A stretch of 64,000 nt of DNA from Pyrocephalus nanus (lineage: Eukaryota; Chordata; Aves; Passeriformes; Tyrannidae), in the NCBI GenBank assembly GCA_038380795.1, contig CM076259.1, positions 27,944,977-28,008,976 on the forward strand, given 5' to 3'. The notes under the pieces are model-generated. The model searched no databases and was not told the origin of the DNA. It saw nothing but the letters and a program-made list of their open reading frames with translations. Every line of letters starts with the position of its first letter. Within the stretch, counting starts at the first letter, position 1. Below are positions 24,801-47,178 of this stretch, in pieces. Position numbers and translations under genes: made by a program.

Positions 24801-27800
24801 TCACACCTCTCCACAGCTGCATTGGCTCAGAGAGAGGCAGCACAAAACTCTCCCACCCCTCAGCCTACACGTATCTTCAACTCATAACCCAGTCACATTC
24901 CCAAATTTCCAAGGCCCTGTAAGCAAGATCCGTATTTTCTGCCATTAGCCAGGCTCATCCCAAGCCTGACTTGCTTAATCACTGAGGACCCTGACCTTCA
25001 GCAGACAGAAGTTATTTTTGGAACTCGTGAGCCATCACCATCAATCAGTCTAGTCACACTGCAGGAAAGCTGGAAGGACACATATTCCCTTTTTCCCTTT
25101 CTACCACCTAGGGACAAGTCAGAACTGTTGGTTCTTGGCTTCTGCCCCTTCAGATCCTTTGACTCTGCTCTAGAAGATGTTTTTCTAGAGGATGCTCAGT
25201 CCCTGAAAGACCACTTTGAGATGAATTTGCATGTAACAGGCATGCAAGAAGCTTTGACAAATGGATGACTGTTCATATGGGCTACAGCCAAAGCTGCTTT
25301 GTTTCACAAGAGATGGAGATTTAAAAAAAAAAAAAAAGCTTACTGTGCTGCAAAGCAAAAAAGAAAAGCCAACCAAAGAACTACAAGATATCAGGGAAGA
25401 GTCAGGTATATCAACTGAATTAAATGTGACCATACAGGACAGCTAGAGTTCTGAATAATTATTTTGAAAAAGTCTATACAGCTCAGCACACATATATATT
25501 GTTCTCCCTGGCTTTGCTCCTACGGCTTCATTTATTATTGCCTACAGATTAGGGAGGGAAAAAAAAAAAGAATAAAAAAAAGAGGCCTGGATGGCTATTG
25601 CAATGATATCCAAGAGCTGAAGATCTGGCAACTAGAATATTATACAGATTATGATGCCAGCAACTAGTATGCTATTCCAGAACACTCACGCTGCTTTGTC
25701 AAGCCCTTGGCAGATCTATGCAGTGGTGATGAATTACAGAGCAGCTGATCAGCAGCAATTTCCCTCAGGAGATATGATGAGTGGAGGGAATCTGGGAACA
25801 TGACCCAAGAATTTAACTCCAGTTCAGAAGACAACACAAAGTAGAGCAGTAAACATTCTGGCTTAGATTCTCAGAATGAGCAAGCTGATCAAGCACAGAC
25901 TCTGAGACACAGCCTGCATAGCAATCCAAGAGTTGCATGAGGCAAGGTCTCCTTTTATGAAGGTCATGTTGATTCTTCCCATATAGACCATACTCACTCA
26001 GGGGCCCAACAGTCCTGTTATTTACCATAGTTTCCACTGATTTGTCTGATACAGGCTCCAGACTTACATGCCTGTTGTTTTCTTGATCAGAAGTGTAGTT
26101 TCCAGGTCAGGAGAAGACTGAGTACACTGGTGACAGATTAAGATGTCTAAAAGGTCTGAATAGAGCAGTTTCAACTTTTTATCTAAAAGCTGAGCAAACA
26201 CTACAACAGGACAACATTTAGAGAAGCAATTGCTTGGTATACTAAAGTTCTTCAGTCTAATAGTCCATAAGAAGGCACAACTCTATGTGATGTTCTTCTA
26301 ATATCTCATTTCTTCAAGAAGTCCCTACCTGCAATGATCAGGGTATGAGTTTGAACCCACACTTCCAGTACATATGAAAGTTTCCTGAGTTCAAATTCCT
26401 CAAGCTACTGATGCATGTAGTTACCTAATAGAGAAGAATTGTGAAAGCAATAATAAGAGTTTAAAACATTGTTAGCATAGTGGTAATTTAATCAGCAGTA
26501 AGAGAGTTCGAGGTGAATGGGGACCTCTGAGCCACTATGGCTCAATGGCAAGACTAAAGTGGAGCACAGAATACTCAAAGCTAAGGAAATGAGGTGTACC
26601 AAAACTAGAACAAATCTCAACTATGTTGTCTTACCATGAACCACATGATAATACAGCTGCTCACAGCATATAAAAGGCACAGGTCTGTAAAATTCTTCTG
26701 TTTCAGAAGAAATGGAAAATTACGTGTCATTACTCTAGAAGCAGGAACAAAAGCAATTCCTGCAAAATATGACGAAGAGCAGCAGTTGACCACCAGTACA
26801 ACACTACTCTCAGAGCAAAGCAGTGGCAAAAAGAGCTAACTGAAGTAGGCAGGTAATTTTATCATAGAAAATGGTACTTGCTTTAGATCTTCCTTTCATG
26901 TTTTAAAAGGAAAACTGGAAAGTCTGAGGTGACAGAAAAAGAAGATTATTTGAGAAATACAAAAAAACACCGTCAACATTTTTTCAGTGATCTGAAAAGT
27001 GTCTAAGCACATGCACAGAGGTGACAAGGTTTGCTCGTAATTCTAAGTATAGCTCTTACTTAGGCTATCCAAAAATTGAGATGGCTTGAAGATCTTAATT
27101 TAAAAATAACAATGCTAGGTCACACAACTCTATAGATAAACCAGGCTTCTGAAAAGGACACGGGCAAATAAAGGTCACCTAGAGAAGAGCAGGAGAAATA
27201 CTCATCTCCAGAACACTTTTCCCACCTTCCTGCAATTTTCAGTTCAGGGATTTCCTCAGGCAGAAATGTTGCTTTGCTTTTAATAGCCTTCAATACATCC
27301 TTTTTCATTCATCTTTTTAAAATGTTTTCTGGACACAAAAATCCTTTAGCCCCCACTATCCCATGGCTAGGAGTTCCACAGTTTGGCCGCATGCTGTGTT
27401 AAGAATGATGTTCTTTCATTAGTTTTGAACAAACCTCTCACAAGTTTCGTTTGATGGTCCCCAGTTCTCGCACCAGAAGATAAGGGGAACAACTATTCCT
27501 TGTGAATAAGATCCCGTTTCATTAAGTAAAACAATAATATTAACTATATACGGCAGCAATAAGATGAACTTCTCATTAATTTCTTACTTTATTATCCCTT
27601 GCGTTTTAATTAATTGTAATTCAAGGACTATTGCTTAATGGAAGAGAATGGGATACAGACTCACAAAGTTCCACTAGTGACATCCTTGTCACTACCCAAA
27701 CTCTCTTGGTTTTTCAGTAACCAAGGTGGAAAATGAAGATGAGGAAAGGCTTAACAAGAAAGCTAAGAAATAAGAATATATTGAGAAAGGCTGAGATGCA

Positions 27801-28721
27801 GTGACTATATAGTTCAAAGGACAAATTAATAAAAGAGAATAACATATACAAAATAACACTGGGAACAAAGAGGGTAGGTACATATAAACAAAAATTGCCA
27901 TAGTATAACAACTGCATTAGCTGCAGAAAACTGAAAATTTGCTAATTGAGAACAATTAAATAATCGTGAGTTATTACACGTGCTGTATCACAGGTTTCAC
28001 TGTCACACGGACTCCGGCGGGCTTGTGGGATTTAAAAAGGCATTAGGTGGCTGCCTAAGCGAGGGACTTCTACAGTTACTCAGCAAAGTCCAGAGGACCA
28101 CAATTATCTTCTGCTTTAGGGCATCATAAACTTGAAACTCATTGTTTTGAGACTTTAAAGAGAGAGAGAGCGAAACGCCACGTGAGAAGGGACTTGCTCA
28201 AGGGCACGCTTCTAATTCAGAGAGGCACCGCTGAGATCCAACCACCTGACTCACCAGAATCAGCCGCACTATTTAAAGCCAGAAAAGACACACAGGAATG
28301 CCAGCCATGCGATGCTGGAGAGCTGGCTGCCCTCCCAAAGACATGGATGCTCCACCATTTGCTCCGCTGGAGAGGCCTCGTGGCGCCTCTCATCCCCTCC
28401 CACGTTCAGCTCCCCGCTTCCCTTGCCCCCCATCCCCGGCAAGCTCAGGCTGGACGAAACTCCACGTCCCGCAGGGAGGCTCCCCTTCTTTCCAAACCGC
28501 AGAGCCAGACATTCACCCCGGCGCTGCGCGGCTGCTCCAGGGTACCGAGCGAACCCGACACGGCCAGGACGGCGCGGGCGAGGATGGCGGGGCAGGGGCA
28601 GCGCGGGGGGCTCCTCTCCCGCGGCTCCTCCCCGGAGCAAAGCCCAGGGCCCGCCGGCCGCGCGTCCCGGGGCCACTCACCCTCCAGCGAGCAGGTGGAG
28701 CAGCGTGCTGTGCTGACCCAT
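21833..28721 (-). CDS. Mitochondrial carrier, SLC25A33/SLC25A36-like (pyrimidine nucleotide carrier group)
   Basis: Seven coding exons on the minus strand: 28681-28721, 24309-24485, 23673-23750, 23260-23360, 22601-22667, 22140-22423 and 21833-22032. All are GT-AG with consistent phases, totalling 948 nt for 315 aa. The product opens [20 protein letters not shown] and has the three carrier signatures: [10 protein letters not shown] (repeat 1), NPIWLVKTR (repeat 2) and [14 protein letters not shown] (repeat 3). It also carries the group-specific blocks [20 protein letters not shown] and [14 protein letters not shown]. By family it sits in the inner mitochondrial membrane; SLC25A33 and SLC25A36 carry pyrimidine nucleotides between matrix and cytosol. 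Some positions look like SLC25A33 ([10 protein letters not shown]), others like SLC25A36 ([13 protein letters not shown]), so it is probably a third paralogue rather than either gene. The first intron is 4.2 kb. It is convergent with CLSTN3, and its start lies in a CpG island. No defect was seen. Confidence 0.9.
23919..24015 (-). mobile_element. CR1 LINE 3' end in an intron of the SLC25A-like gene
   Basis: The sequence reads TCATAGAATCATAAAACGGT then TTTGGGTTGGAAGGGACCTT and onward, the reverse complement of a CR1 3' terminus. It is a short, 5'-truncated copy between the second and third coding exons, with little divergence from the remembered consensus, so it is probably relatively young. 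Confidence 0.85.
24486..28680 (-). other. Large first intron of the SLC25A-like gene
   Basis: This 4.2 kb AT-rich intron includes an A run near 25322-25337, A/G-rich tracts near 25559-25580 and a diverged old-LINE-like segment (27330-27540). No embedded gene or RNA is supported; the short open frames in it have no recognisable domain. Confidence 0.65.
27330..27540. mobile_element. Probable ancient CR1/L3-type LINE remnant
   Basis: The text around GAGTTCCACAGTTTGGCCGC, ATGCTGTGTTAAGAATGATG, TTTTGAACAAACCTCTCAC and GGTCCCCAGTTCTCGCACCA resembles a 3' region of old amniote LINEs that I recall from turtle and crocodile genomes. It is strongly diverged, so family and boundaries are uncertain. Confidence 0.45.
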
Positions 28722-28850
28722 GGCTCCGCTCCCTCTGCCCGCCCGCCGCCGCCCCGGGCCCCCGCCGGGCCCGCCCGCAGCCCCGCATTGGCTCCGGGCC
28801 GGACGCGGGAGGAGCCCGCGGGAGGGGCGGCCGGGGCGCTGGGTGAGGAG
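28370..28850 (-). promoter_or_regulatory. CpG-island promoter of the SLC25A-like gene
   Basis: A dense CpG block surrounds the start codon at 28719-28721 and extends into intron 1. No TATA box is evident upstream on the minus strand. An ATTGG (inverted CCAAT in plus reading) lies near 28787, a plausible distance upstream of the minus-strand start. This is typical of a housekeeping carrier gene. Confidence 0.65.
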
Positions 28851-28925
28851 TAGGGTTTCCCTCCTTAAAGATTTTAGGGTGCTAATTCACACGGCTCGTT
28901 TTGCCCGGCCTCTCAAGGTCTTCCA

Positions 28926-28927
<2 letters not shown>

Positions 28928-28956
<29 letters not shown>
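28928..28956 (+). repeat. Poly-A tract (29 A)
   Basis: An uninterrupted run of 29 A, followed by further A-rich sequence to about 28965, lies about 200 bases upstream of the SLC25A-like start codon. On the transcribed strand it is poly-T. Avian CR1 copies do not end in poly-A, so it is not explained by the dominant repeat here. It could be an old retrocopy tail or a simple repeat. Confidence 0.8.
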
Positions 28957-28958
<2 letters not shown>

Positions 28959-28969
28959 AAAAAGACAAT

Positions 28970-31900
28970 AATAGAACGACATCCCCATGCACACCACCAC
29001 TCCCTCCCCTCCTCCAAACCCAAACAAACTCGTATTTGTTTTGCAAGTAGGGGAGCCAAGGCAGAGTGGCAAGCTAATTTTTTTTTTTGGCCACAGGGAA
29101 GTGATGGGTCCAGGAGCAGAGCCAAGTCCTCCCTGACTCCCATCGTCGCTCATGGGACCCACAGATGCTTCCTCGGATGTTTGGGTTCATATGACAATAG
29201 GCCAGTGCTCTCCAGACAAAAAACCCCACCCAAATTAGACTCATGATTTTGAAGTCTGAAGGATCAGTGTGCCAAAAATGGGGAATATTCAGGACCAAAA
29301 GATCCTCTGTTGCTTTTGCAAATGCACAGTTTCAGAGGGTGTCAGAGTTCATCATCTTCCTTATGAAAAGCAGAAGGTACATCAACATCATGCTGTTGCC
29401 AAAACGGCACACATCATATCAGTTTATGTGTTTGGAAGGATAGCCTGTAGGTCAGATGAAACAAGCTGTCAGATCAGCTCTGCATTGCTGTGACTTCACT
29501 CACAACACCAAATGACACAAGACTGAGTGTCCAGTTTGGACACATGCTGCTTCAACACAGGCAAACATGGGGAAGTGAATCTGCAAAGGGAATAACTGTG
29601 TTGGCCATCTAAGCAAGAGGATTAAAAAAAAAAATGCAGTGTTTAGTCTAGAGAACAAAGAATTGAGGGAGACACAGCACTGACTCCACTTAAGTACAAA
29701 GATACTTCAAAAAGGAAATAAGTACCTTATGGACAAGAGCAGAACTATCAGCTCATCAATAGTGCCCGTCACTACATGGGCAATGAGGGGAAGACCAGTA
29801 AAAGACTGGCTTTCTTGTCAGCAAAATCAGAAAGTGGTCAAAGATACCAAGAAGTTGCAAGTATTTTTCACTTGTCTTCACTGTGATGGTGGCTAGGAGA
29901 ATATCTTAAATAGCACCGATTGCAAGTTGGGGAAAAGTCATTCTAGATTTCTAAACACTTTTGCAAAGTCAATGTTTTCAGACCAGTTAGGCTTGATGAA
30001 CTTCATTCTGTGATGGTTGGAGAACTGGCCCAAGCAACATCAGGCTCACTGGCAGTTATCTTTGAGATATCTAGATAACAGAGAGATTCAGAAGACTAGA
30101 AAAGGCCAAATATATTGGCTATTAAATAACAACAACAATAACAACAATAATAATATCTGATTACTTATTGTCCAGCCAGCATCACTTTACTGTCTTCCCC
30201 TGTGATATTGGAACAAATAAACATTAAGTAGTCCACTCACATTTTACATTTGCCAGAAAAAGAAATCAAGTCAAACCAATCTCTCATGGCAGACAAGATA
30301 AGTAAGTAACAATAGATGCGAAACATTTTGACTTCAGTAGGGGTTTTTATTCTGTTTCATCTGAAACTATAACATACTAGGAAACATGGGAAACTGATCT
30401 ACTGAAATCAGTGTTGGGAGGGTCTGATGCTGATTAGACAATTCTAAGATTAGATTTTGATGCTGTGCTGTCTATCTGGAAAAAAGTATGCAAGAAGGAG
30501 TCCTACAGAGATCTTTTTTTCAGTGTGCTATTAAGTTTTTTCAGTTATTTTTACAGTGGACTAGAAAGTGTGCCTATTAAATTTGTGGACAACATTAACC
30601 TGAGAGTGTTTGCAATTTATTCAGTAGAGAAAATTCTTCAAATTATCTTGATCAATGGGAGAAGTAACCTGAAAGACTAGAACACCATTTAATAAAAGTA
30701 TGTGCAAAGTTCTGTACTTGGAAAGGAATAACGACTTTCACAAAGTTAGGATGGGGAATAGCTAGGCAGAGACCTGCATTTTGTCACTGGTCCCCATCAG
30801 GTCCAGGAAATTCAGCATAGTATTGGGTACCATCAAACTCTGACTGAAGAATGCAGAGCCTGGAACAGCCTATTCAGGAGCTGTACAAGTTGCTTCTCTC
30901 ACATCTCCAGGAGTTATTGAAGGCCCCTTATATTTCACTTCTTACTGCCAAATTATTTATACTTCACATGCAAGGGTCCATTTATTTTGCTTCTTTTCCT
31001 GTTGGCTGTAGATCAGACCCTTTGTTTTCTGTCTCTGAACAGAAATAGTTGTGGCTTCAGCAGGACACACGCACCATGAGCTATAGTTGTGTTTGTCCTG
31101 GATGCTTTGCAACCATTGACACTTCTGGCCCTTTCAGTATCATCACATTCTTTTGAGACTGTAAGGGATATGTGAGGCCATCCAACTTTTCCTTTTTTCA
31201 CCTTTGCTCTGGATCTAAGACCTAGAAAGTCTTGCTCTGCAAGGTTTCTTTCTGTACCTTCAGATGGAGAGGCACCTGTGCCTCACTCTTAAGCAATGGT
31301 GAACTATGACTGAGTCATAGAAGATGTTTTCTGAAGGCCTCCAACACTACAGGCTGTCTTCAGCCTGGTGCAAATGATACCACAACATTTTCACTAGACC
31401 AAAGGATTGCTCTTTGTTGGAACTGGTTCAACAATGAGCGTTTCTTTACAAGACTGTTGGTGAGCCTGAAGGCAGTCAAGAAACAGAAAAAAACCCTGTC
31501 TTCCAATTTTTCTTTAGTGTTTCTTGTCCCTGCAGGCAGCAGTGATGACCCTGAATGTATTCTCTGTGGGGCTCTTTTGCTGCTCAGACTTGCTGCTCAC
31601 AGAAGGGAGGCTGTGGGGACTATTTTTACAGGGCAGTCTTTCCAAGTCCCTGTCCTGGACCAGTAAGCCAGGCTGGACTGGTATGATAAGCTGGTGTCAT
31701 GGGCATACCCCAAGACCTTGTTACAAATGTTTATAAATTAGAACTGCTTCATCTTGACTTTTTCACTGCTCAGTCTGTGATGGCTTTGTTATTTATGTCC
31801 GTGCCTTGTCTCAATATTTATTCTCCTGCTCTTCATGTCTTTGTGTGGTATTGGTTTTACCTAGGAGCAGCACTGCCCACCTGTTCTTCTAGAAAGTAAT

Positions 31901-33000
31901 TCAGGATTCTGTCCCAAAGCCTCCTCCACCCCTCTCTCTTCAGCTGCAAGAGCAGTGGAGTGTATGTAGGATTGCCAGTTGGTAATAGCGGGTGAGCCTT
32001 GTTCTGTCCTTCCGGGGGGTTCATTCTGGAAGGGCTAGGTTAGTGCACTCACAGTCCTAGGATGACTACAACTTACAGGAAGGGCAGACCATAGGACAGA
32101 CATCTGGAAGAGTGGAATGTATTGTGCCTGTGTTACATCACATGTGCAATTTGGTCTCCATGTGTAAGAGTAGTTATGTAAACCACTTTTCAGGTGTCAC
32201 CACCTTAATGCAGCTACCTGTCAGATGTAGGGCGCTTCCACAGCAGTGCCCAAATGGGTGTCTGATGTGTGATGTGTGCTTTCAAAATGAATCTTCCAGT
32301 AATCCCAGCTTGCTGGGCTTGGGTTTGTGCTGCAAAACAGTCTCAGTGTGCAAACAGGATTCCTTTTAGGTGGTGCTAAGCAAGTGTGCTGTACTTAGGA
32401 GACACCTCCCCAAACCTGTTTCGTGCAAATGTTGTATTTTCAGCCCCAGCTCTTATAACTTTAAAGATTTGCTCCTGCTGAGCCATACTGCTTGCTAGCA
32501 CAGAACTGGCTGTGGACGTCACATGTGTTTCAAAGCTGTAAGCAGAGCAGTCAAGGAGACCTACTGCCAAAGAATTGTGTCTTAACCAGCACCAGATGTC
32601 AGCATTTGGACAGATGAACCGCACCTGGCAAATCTGCAGAGGACCCTGCAGAGGAGCATAGGCCTTTGAAAAGGAGAAGATGGGATTTGATTCTGTAAAC
32701 AATTTATTTCTAGTACCCTGTTGTCATGGGAGGCAGTACACATCACGCAAACCTCTCCTTGTGCTTTTCCCATTCTTTTAGACACTATAAACAAATGACC
32801 TTTGATTTTCCAAGTGGTTTGACTCTCCTTTGGAATCACGTCTGTAGAAGGATCAAGGCTGTGAAGGAGTTGATGTTTCTATGGCTTATCTGAAGGCATC
32901 ACATACTTCTCAGTCAAATGCAGGCACTTTTGACCTGTGTCTGCCATTTGCAACATTCTATTGATCCCAGAGAAAACTATAAAATATTAGTCCGTCAGCC
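28970..33000. other. Intergenic interval between the SLC25A-like gene and PEX5
   Basis: About 4 kb of AT-rich sequence with no supported gene. It contains an old LINE remnant (about 29900-30860) and a trinucleotide AAC/AAT tract (30124-30152). The open frames here are short and show no domain. Confidence 0.6.
29900..30860 (+). mobile_element. Ancient CR1-type LINE remnant (plus)
   Basis: Diverged text in the correct order for an old CR1 coding and 3' region is visible: AAATTTGTGGACAACATTAA, GATCAATGGGAGAAGTAACC, ATGTGCAAAGTTCTGTACTT and GGATGGGGAATAGCTAGGCA. The first part, with TTGGCTATTAAATAACAAC, is too decayed to place with confidence. It is clearly older than the other CR1 copies in the window. 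Confidence 0.55.
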
Positions 33001-33007
33001 GGATGAG

Positions 33008-33395
33008 CATGTTCTAATACACTATATGTTCATTTATGTATACATACAAATATATACATGTATGTACCATATCCATCTCATTGAATATGTATATATATTT
33101 ACATATATTCGCAAATACTAGGAGATGCATATGGTACATACCACGTATATATCTTGTATATACATGTACATACATATCTCAGATAATCATGCCATACACA
33201 TACCTCACACATATACTTATCTCAGATACACATACCATATACATCTCGTTGTATTTGCGAACATGTGTGCCTCTACAAATGTGCGTATATATACATACAT
33301 ACAAATAAATATACACATATATAAATAGATACATATATGCAAATATTTATATCTATGTTCAGGGAGATGTGCAGAGTGCATACCATATACATTTA
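33008..33395. repeat. AT-rich microsatellite/minisatellite block upstream of PEX5
   Basis: Nearly 400 bases of alternating purine-pyrimidine TATA, CATA and TACA units. Longer imperfect units are visible inside: ACCATATCCATCTCATTG near 33067 recurs as ACCATATACATCTCGTTG near 33236, and the ATTTGCGAA / ATATTCGCAAAT words recur. It ends abruptly against the GC-rich PEX5 promoter at about 33400. Confidence 0.75.
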
Positions 33396-33399
33396 CACA

Positions 33400-34004
33400 T
33401 TGCTTCGCTCCAGCGGCGGCCAGCAGAGAGGGGCACATCCCTCGGGAACCGGCCCGGGAGCTGCGGGAGCAGGGCGGGTTGGGGTGGGGTCAAGCGGGGC
33501 CCAGCGGCCCTGCAGCGGCCCGGGGCCGGTGCCCGGCGGTGGCGGGCTGTGACACGAACGGTGACGCAGGCGGCCCCCGCGCGGTGCAGCCCGCGGGACT
33601 CTGCCCCTTTAAGGCGCCGCGGTGCCTGTCCCTTTAAGGGCTGGTCCCGCCCCTCCGCGCGAGCCGTGCGCGCCCCGGCGGCCCCAGGTGCGGAGCGGGC
33701 GGGGGGAGCCCCCGGCCCGTCCCGGGGCCGCCAGCGGGGCGGGACGAGCAGGGAAGGGACGGGACGGGGGTCCCGGGCGGCGGGAGGGAGGGAGGAGCGG
33801 GTGGGGGCGTGGTGCTCGGGGCAGGCGCCGCGGCCTTGCCGTCCTGGCCGGGCCCGCGGGGGAGGCGGCGCTGGCGGGTGGCGGCCGGGTCGGGGTCAGC
33901 AGGTCGCTCTGCCCGGCGCTCACCCGGTGTCTGTGCCGCCCCGGTGCCAGGTGCAGGCGCGGCGGCGTTCGGCGCCGACCCTCCCTCCCTCCCTGCCCGG
34001 CGCC
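33400..34004 (+). promoter_or_regulatory. PEX5: CpG-island promoter and 5' UTR of PEX5
   Basis: CpG density jumps at about 33400 and stays high to about 34250. The PEX5 start codon is at 34005. A consensus donor (CCCCAG/GTGCGG) at 33687/33688 and an acceptor-like GGTGCCAG ending at about 33950 suggest a non-coding first exon spliced to the start-codon exon. That exon is inferred, not shown. Confidence 0.6.
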
Positions 34005-43843
<9,839 letters not shown>

Positions 43844-44732
43844 CTCTGGGATGGGCTCCCCTGTGAGTGCAGGGTTGGCCCAGCCCAGCAATGAGTGACC
43901 TTTCTTAGAAAATGTTCACAAGGGTTCACACACATCTTTGCCCTGGTAGGGCAGATCATTGGCAACTGCTTTTTTTTCAAGGCCCCCCTTTTGAAGTGTG
44001 CAACTTTTGCAACTTGTCTGTTGTGGCTTGAGCATCTCTGAGTGGTTCACGTTATCACCACCTTGACTGACTGACACTCTGCTGGTATGCAGATCACCAA
44101 CGTGGGGAAGATAGCAACATCCAGCCCTCTTGCCAGACTGCATTTGCAGTAATGCGCAGCTTGGCTATGAGACCTTGTGATAGCCATTCGGCAGAGGCTG
44201 CCTGCAAGGGTGTATTTTGAGTGCAGGTTGCTTGGGTGGGGTGGGATTGCCGTTTGGTGAAAGGGTGAAAAATTCCGAGTTTTGAGCATGCTTCCCCATG
44301 TATGTGCTTGCATGTATGTATATGTGGGTTGCTAGGGAAAAATGGGGCAGTAGTCCCCTTTTCTGGCCACTGGTAACTTCATGGTACAGAGAGATGCTAG
44401 TTTCTCAGTGTCTCTTCATGAACCTTTTAAGACAAGAGTATTGTACTTATGCTAGGGACATAGGGTGGAGGCCCTTACCCTGTTAGAGTAAGAGGAGATC
44501 CCAGAGTTCAGGCTTGAGAGATTGTGATAGGAATAAAAGTCTAAAATGTAACCTCTCCTCCCAGAATATGGTGGGGAAAGGGGTCAAGTCTTAATTTTCT
44601 CTTGCGCACCTGTCATTGTTTTCCTTTGTGCAGAAGTTTCCCATCTTGTGTGTAACTGAATTTTGTTAATTATAAATATCTGTATATGATTCTATTGGGG
44701 AAAATGTTTTTTAATTGTAAAGTATTTTGTAT

Positions 44733-44738
44733 AATAAA
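44733..44738 (+). terminator. PEX5: PEX5 polyadenylation signal (AATAAA)
   Basis: AATAAA sits 890 bases after the PEX5 stop codon, within an AT-rich stretch. An upstream AATAAA at 44532-44537 may give a shorter form. Confidence 0.65.
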
Positions 44739-46199
44739 GGTATATGCCCACTGGTTTTCAAAAGATAGATTAGAATCTCTCTGTTTCTGTCTCCCTTTTT
44801 GACCCAGGTTTTGTTTTATGGATAGCTTATCCAAATGAAGCTTAAAGGACCTCATTTTGCTGTAGCCCCAGGCTTCAGTTCAGTGAGCCAGCAGAAGAGC
44901 TTCCCTGTGCCAAAAGCTCTCTTTTTTCTTGCTTAGGTTTTAGAGGTCAGTGACGCACTTTTTTTTCATCTTCTGGCCATCTGCAGTGAAGGAGGTTGTG
45001 TTATATTTTGTCACCTCTATAAGGAACCTGACTGCTGCACAGTAGTCAAGGCTGGGGGCTTACGCAAGGGAGCACTGACCCTTTCTATTTCTCCAGGCAC
45101 CTGTTTTCTTCATATCTCTATCTCACAGGCTTGGTTTTCTTTTGCTACTATAACAATCAGGAGCAGCAAGTCTGTGCAGGGAATAGGTCTTGCTGTATGT
45201 TTTCTGAGCTTCAGTGTCCCCAGTGTCTCCCATCCAACCCTGTGTTCACCAAGACCTACATGTGCTGTTCTGAGATTGCTGTAATGCAGGCAAAAAAACT
45301 CGCTGCTTGTGCAGCCTAAAAGGAAATGAAACACTGCTTTTGTGTCCTGCTCTCCCACACTGCTCCTGGTCAGAGATGTGTCTTCTGGCTCTAACTGATC
45401 TCAGTCCTTCTGTCATATTCTTCTCTGCTAAGTGAAAGAAAACATTAGCATCTATGGTGTGCCTCACTTGCTGTCCAGGTGTTTTCCCTTCCCCCGTTCT
45501 CTGCTGTCTCTCTCACCACTGATTTCATTTGCCTCTTTGCTCCACCACATTCCTCTCTGTTCACAATCACATTATAACTACTTGACCTTTCCTTTTTCTC
45601 ATCCTCAGGTTTCATTAATGCTGCTCTTCTCCTTGGTTTCCTAGTTGCCTCAATTTCCCTTGCCATTTGGCTTACTACCTTGACTTGGTGCTTTGTGTCC
45701 TTCCGTATCACACAATCTCCCCAGACCCTGCAGCTACTGTGGGCTGTCACCATTTGTTCTCTTCCCCTGCAAATTGTTCTCACTTTCTTCCCCCTCCCAC
45801 CTTAAATCATCTCACAGCATCTGCACTACCTTTGCTGAGGCTGAATCTTCACCTACACACTAGTCCCTACACCTAGACGCTAGTGCCTATTTAGTCTCCC
45901 AAAGCTGAGTAAAGGTTAAGCTGCCTTTTTCCAAATCATATCGAATCTTGTCCTGTTAAGAGCTGTGTCTTTGGAAGTGGAGTGTTGATGCAAGGAACAC
46001 CAGCTGACTGATTGGATCTGCAGTCTGGTTCAAATTCCTACCTTTTGCCTACCCTCTGCAACCATGTCTCTGGTCTCCAAACCCAGCTTGCACTGGGATT
46101 CTCTACATATCTTGATCCTAGTTTGCATTTCCAGCCAAATCCATGTCTTCTGTTAGCAAGCCCAGTTGTACAGTGGGAGTGGGTAGCAGGTACCAAGCA

Positions 46200-46300
46200 T
46201 TTTAGATTCACAGAAAGGTAAGGCTCTGAGGAATGTTTGGATGCCCCTAATCCAATCCCTGCTCACAACAGGCCTGACCCTAATGGTAGATCAGGTAGTT
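46200..46300 (-). mobile_element. Possible diverged CR1 fragment
   Basis: Words such as ATCCAATCCCTGCTCACAAC, then AGGCCTGACCC and TAGATCAGGTAGTTGAGGGC follow the order of a reverse CR1 3' region, but the copy is short and diverged. Confidence 0.4.
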
Positions 46301-47174
46301 GAGGGCCTTATAAATGACTGTACTCTCTGATTTTTGTGCTTTCAGTGTTTTCTCCTCTTACACTTTTCCCAATGCCCAGAGCAGTGGCAGGGCTTATCAC
46401 CACTGAAAACTTGTGAGGGATCCCAGCATGCCCTTTACCAAATCATTGGGGATTACAGGGCACAAGCTAATCTTTCATAGGGCCCTGAGCATGTGGTCAA
46501 ATGGGATAGTTCAGTACATGTTCTTCCACCTGTGCTTCTTGATATGTTTCTGCTGTTTTTCTTCCTTCAGTGTTTTAGTTATTTGCTGCTTAAGGCCCCA
46601 AAAGGTCATAGAATCTCTTGGTGCTTACTTTAACATCCAGACAGAAAATGAAAATGTGCTTTGAGATCCTTATATCTCTAGCCACTGTGCTCCTCACTAG
46701 CTGCCATACTTTTCAAGGAGGTGGTTGTGCTGTCATTGTATACTCTGCTTTACCACTGCAGCTTCCTCATCCTGAGCTGCTGAGCCTCATTATGATTCCA
46801 GGTTTTCTTGAGTTAACCCCTGATCTCATGTTTTGTGTCCCAGACTCCTACCTCTTTTGCCTGTGTGTGCTGAAAAGTGGTCTGAAAAGTCCTCAGACCA
46901 GTCCTTCTCTAGAGGAATGATCTTGGGGTGGTAACCTGAAGTGGGTCTTCACAGAAAGAGAGTAAGGGCAAGCATATAGGGGCTACTCTCATATTCTCTA
47001 GGAATCTGCTGTTTGAAAGACTGCCTGACCCAGAAGTTGCATCAGTATATTTGTTTAAGAGCCTTTGGTGAATTTACTCTCTGCCTGTGACTTGTTGATT
47101 TTTAAACCACATGGTGCTTTTGGTCTTTATGGATGGCTTTTTGGATGCACCCAAGAACTGTGTTTAAATACCTG

Positions 47175-47178
<4 letters not shown>

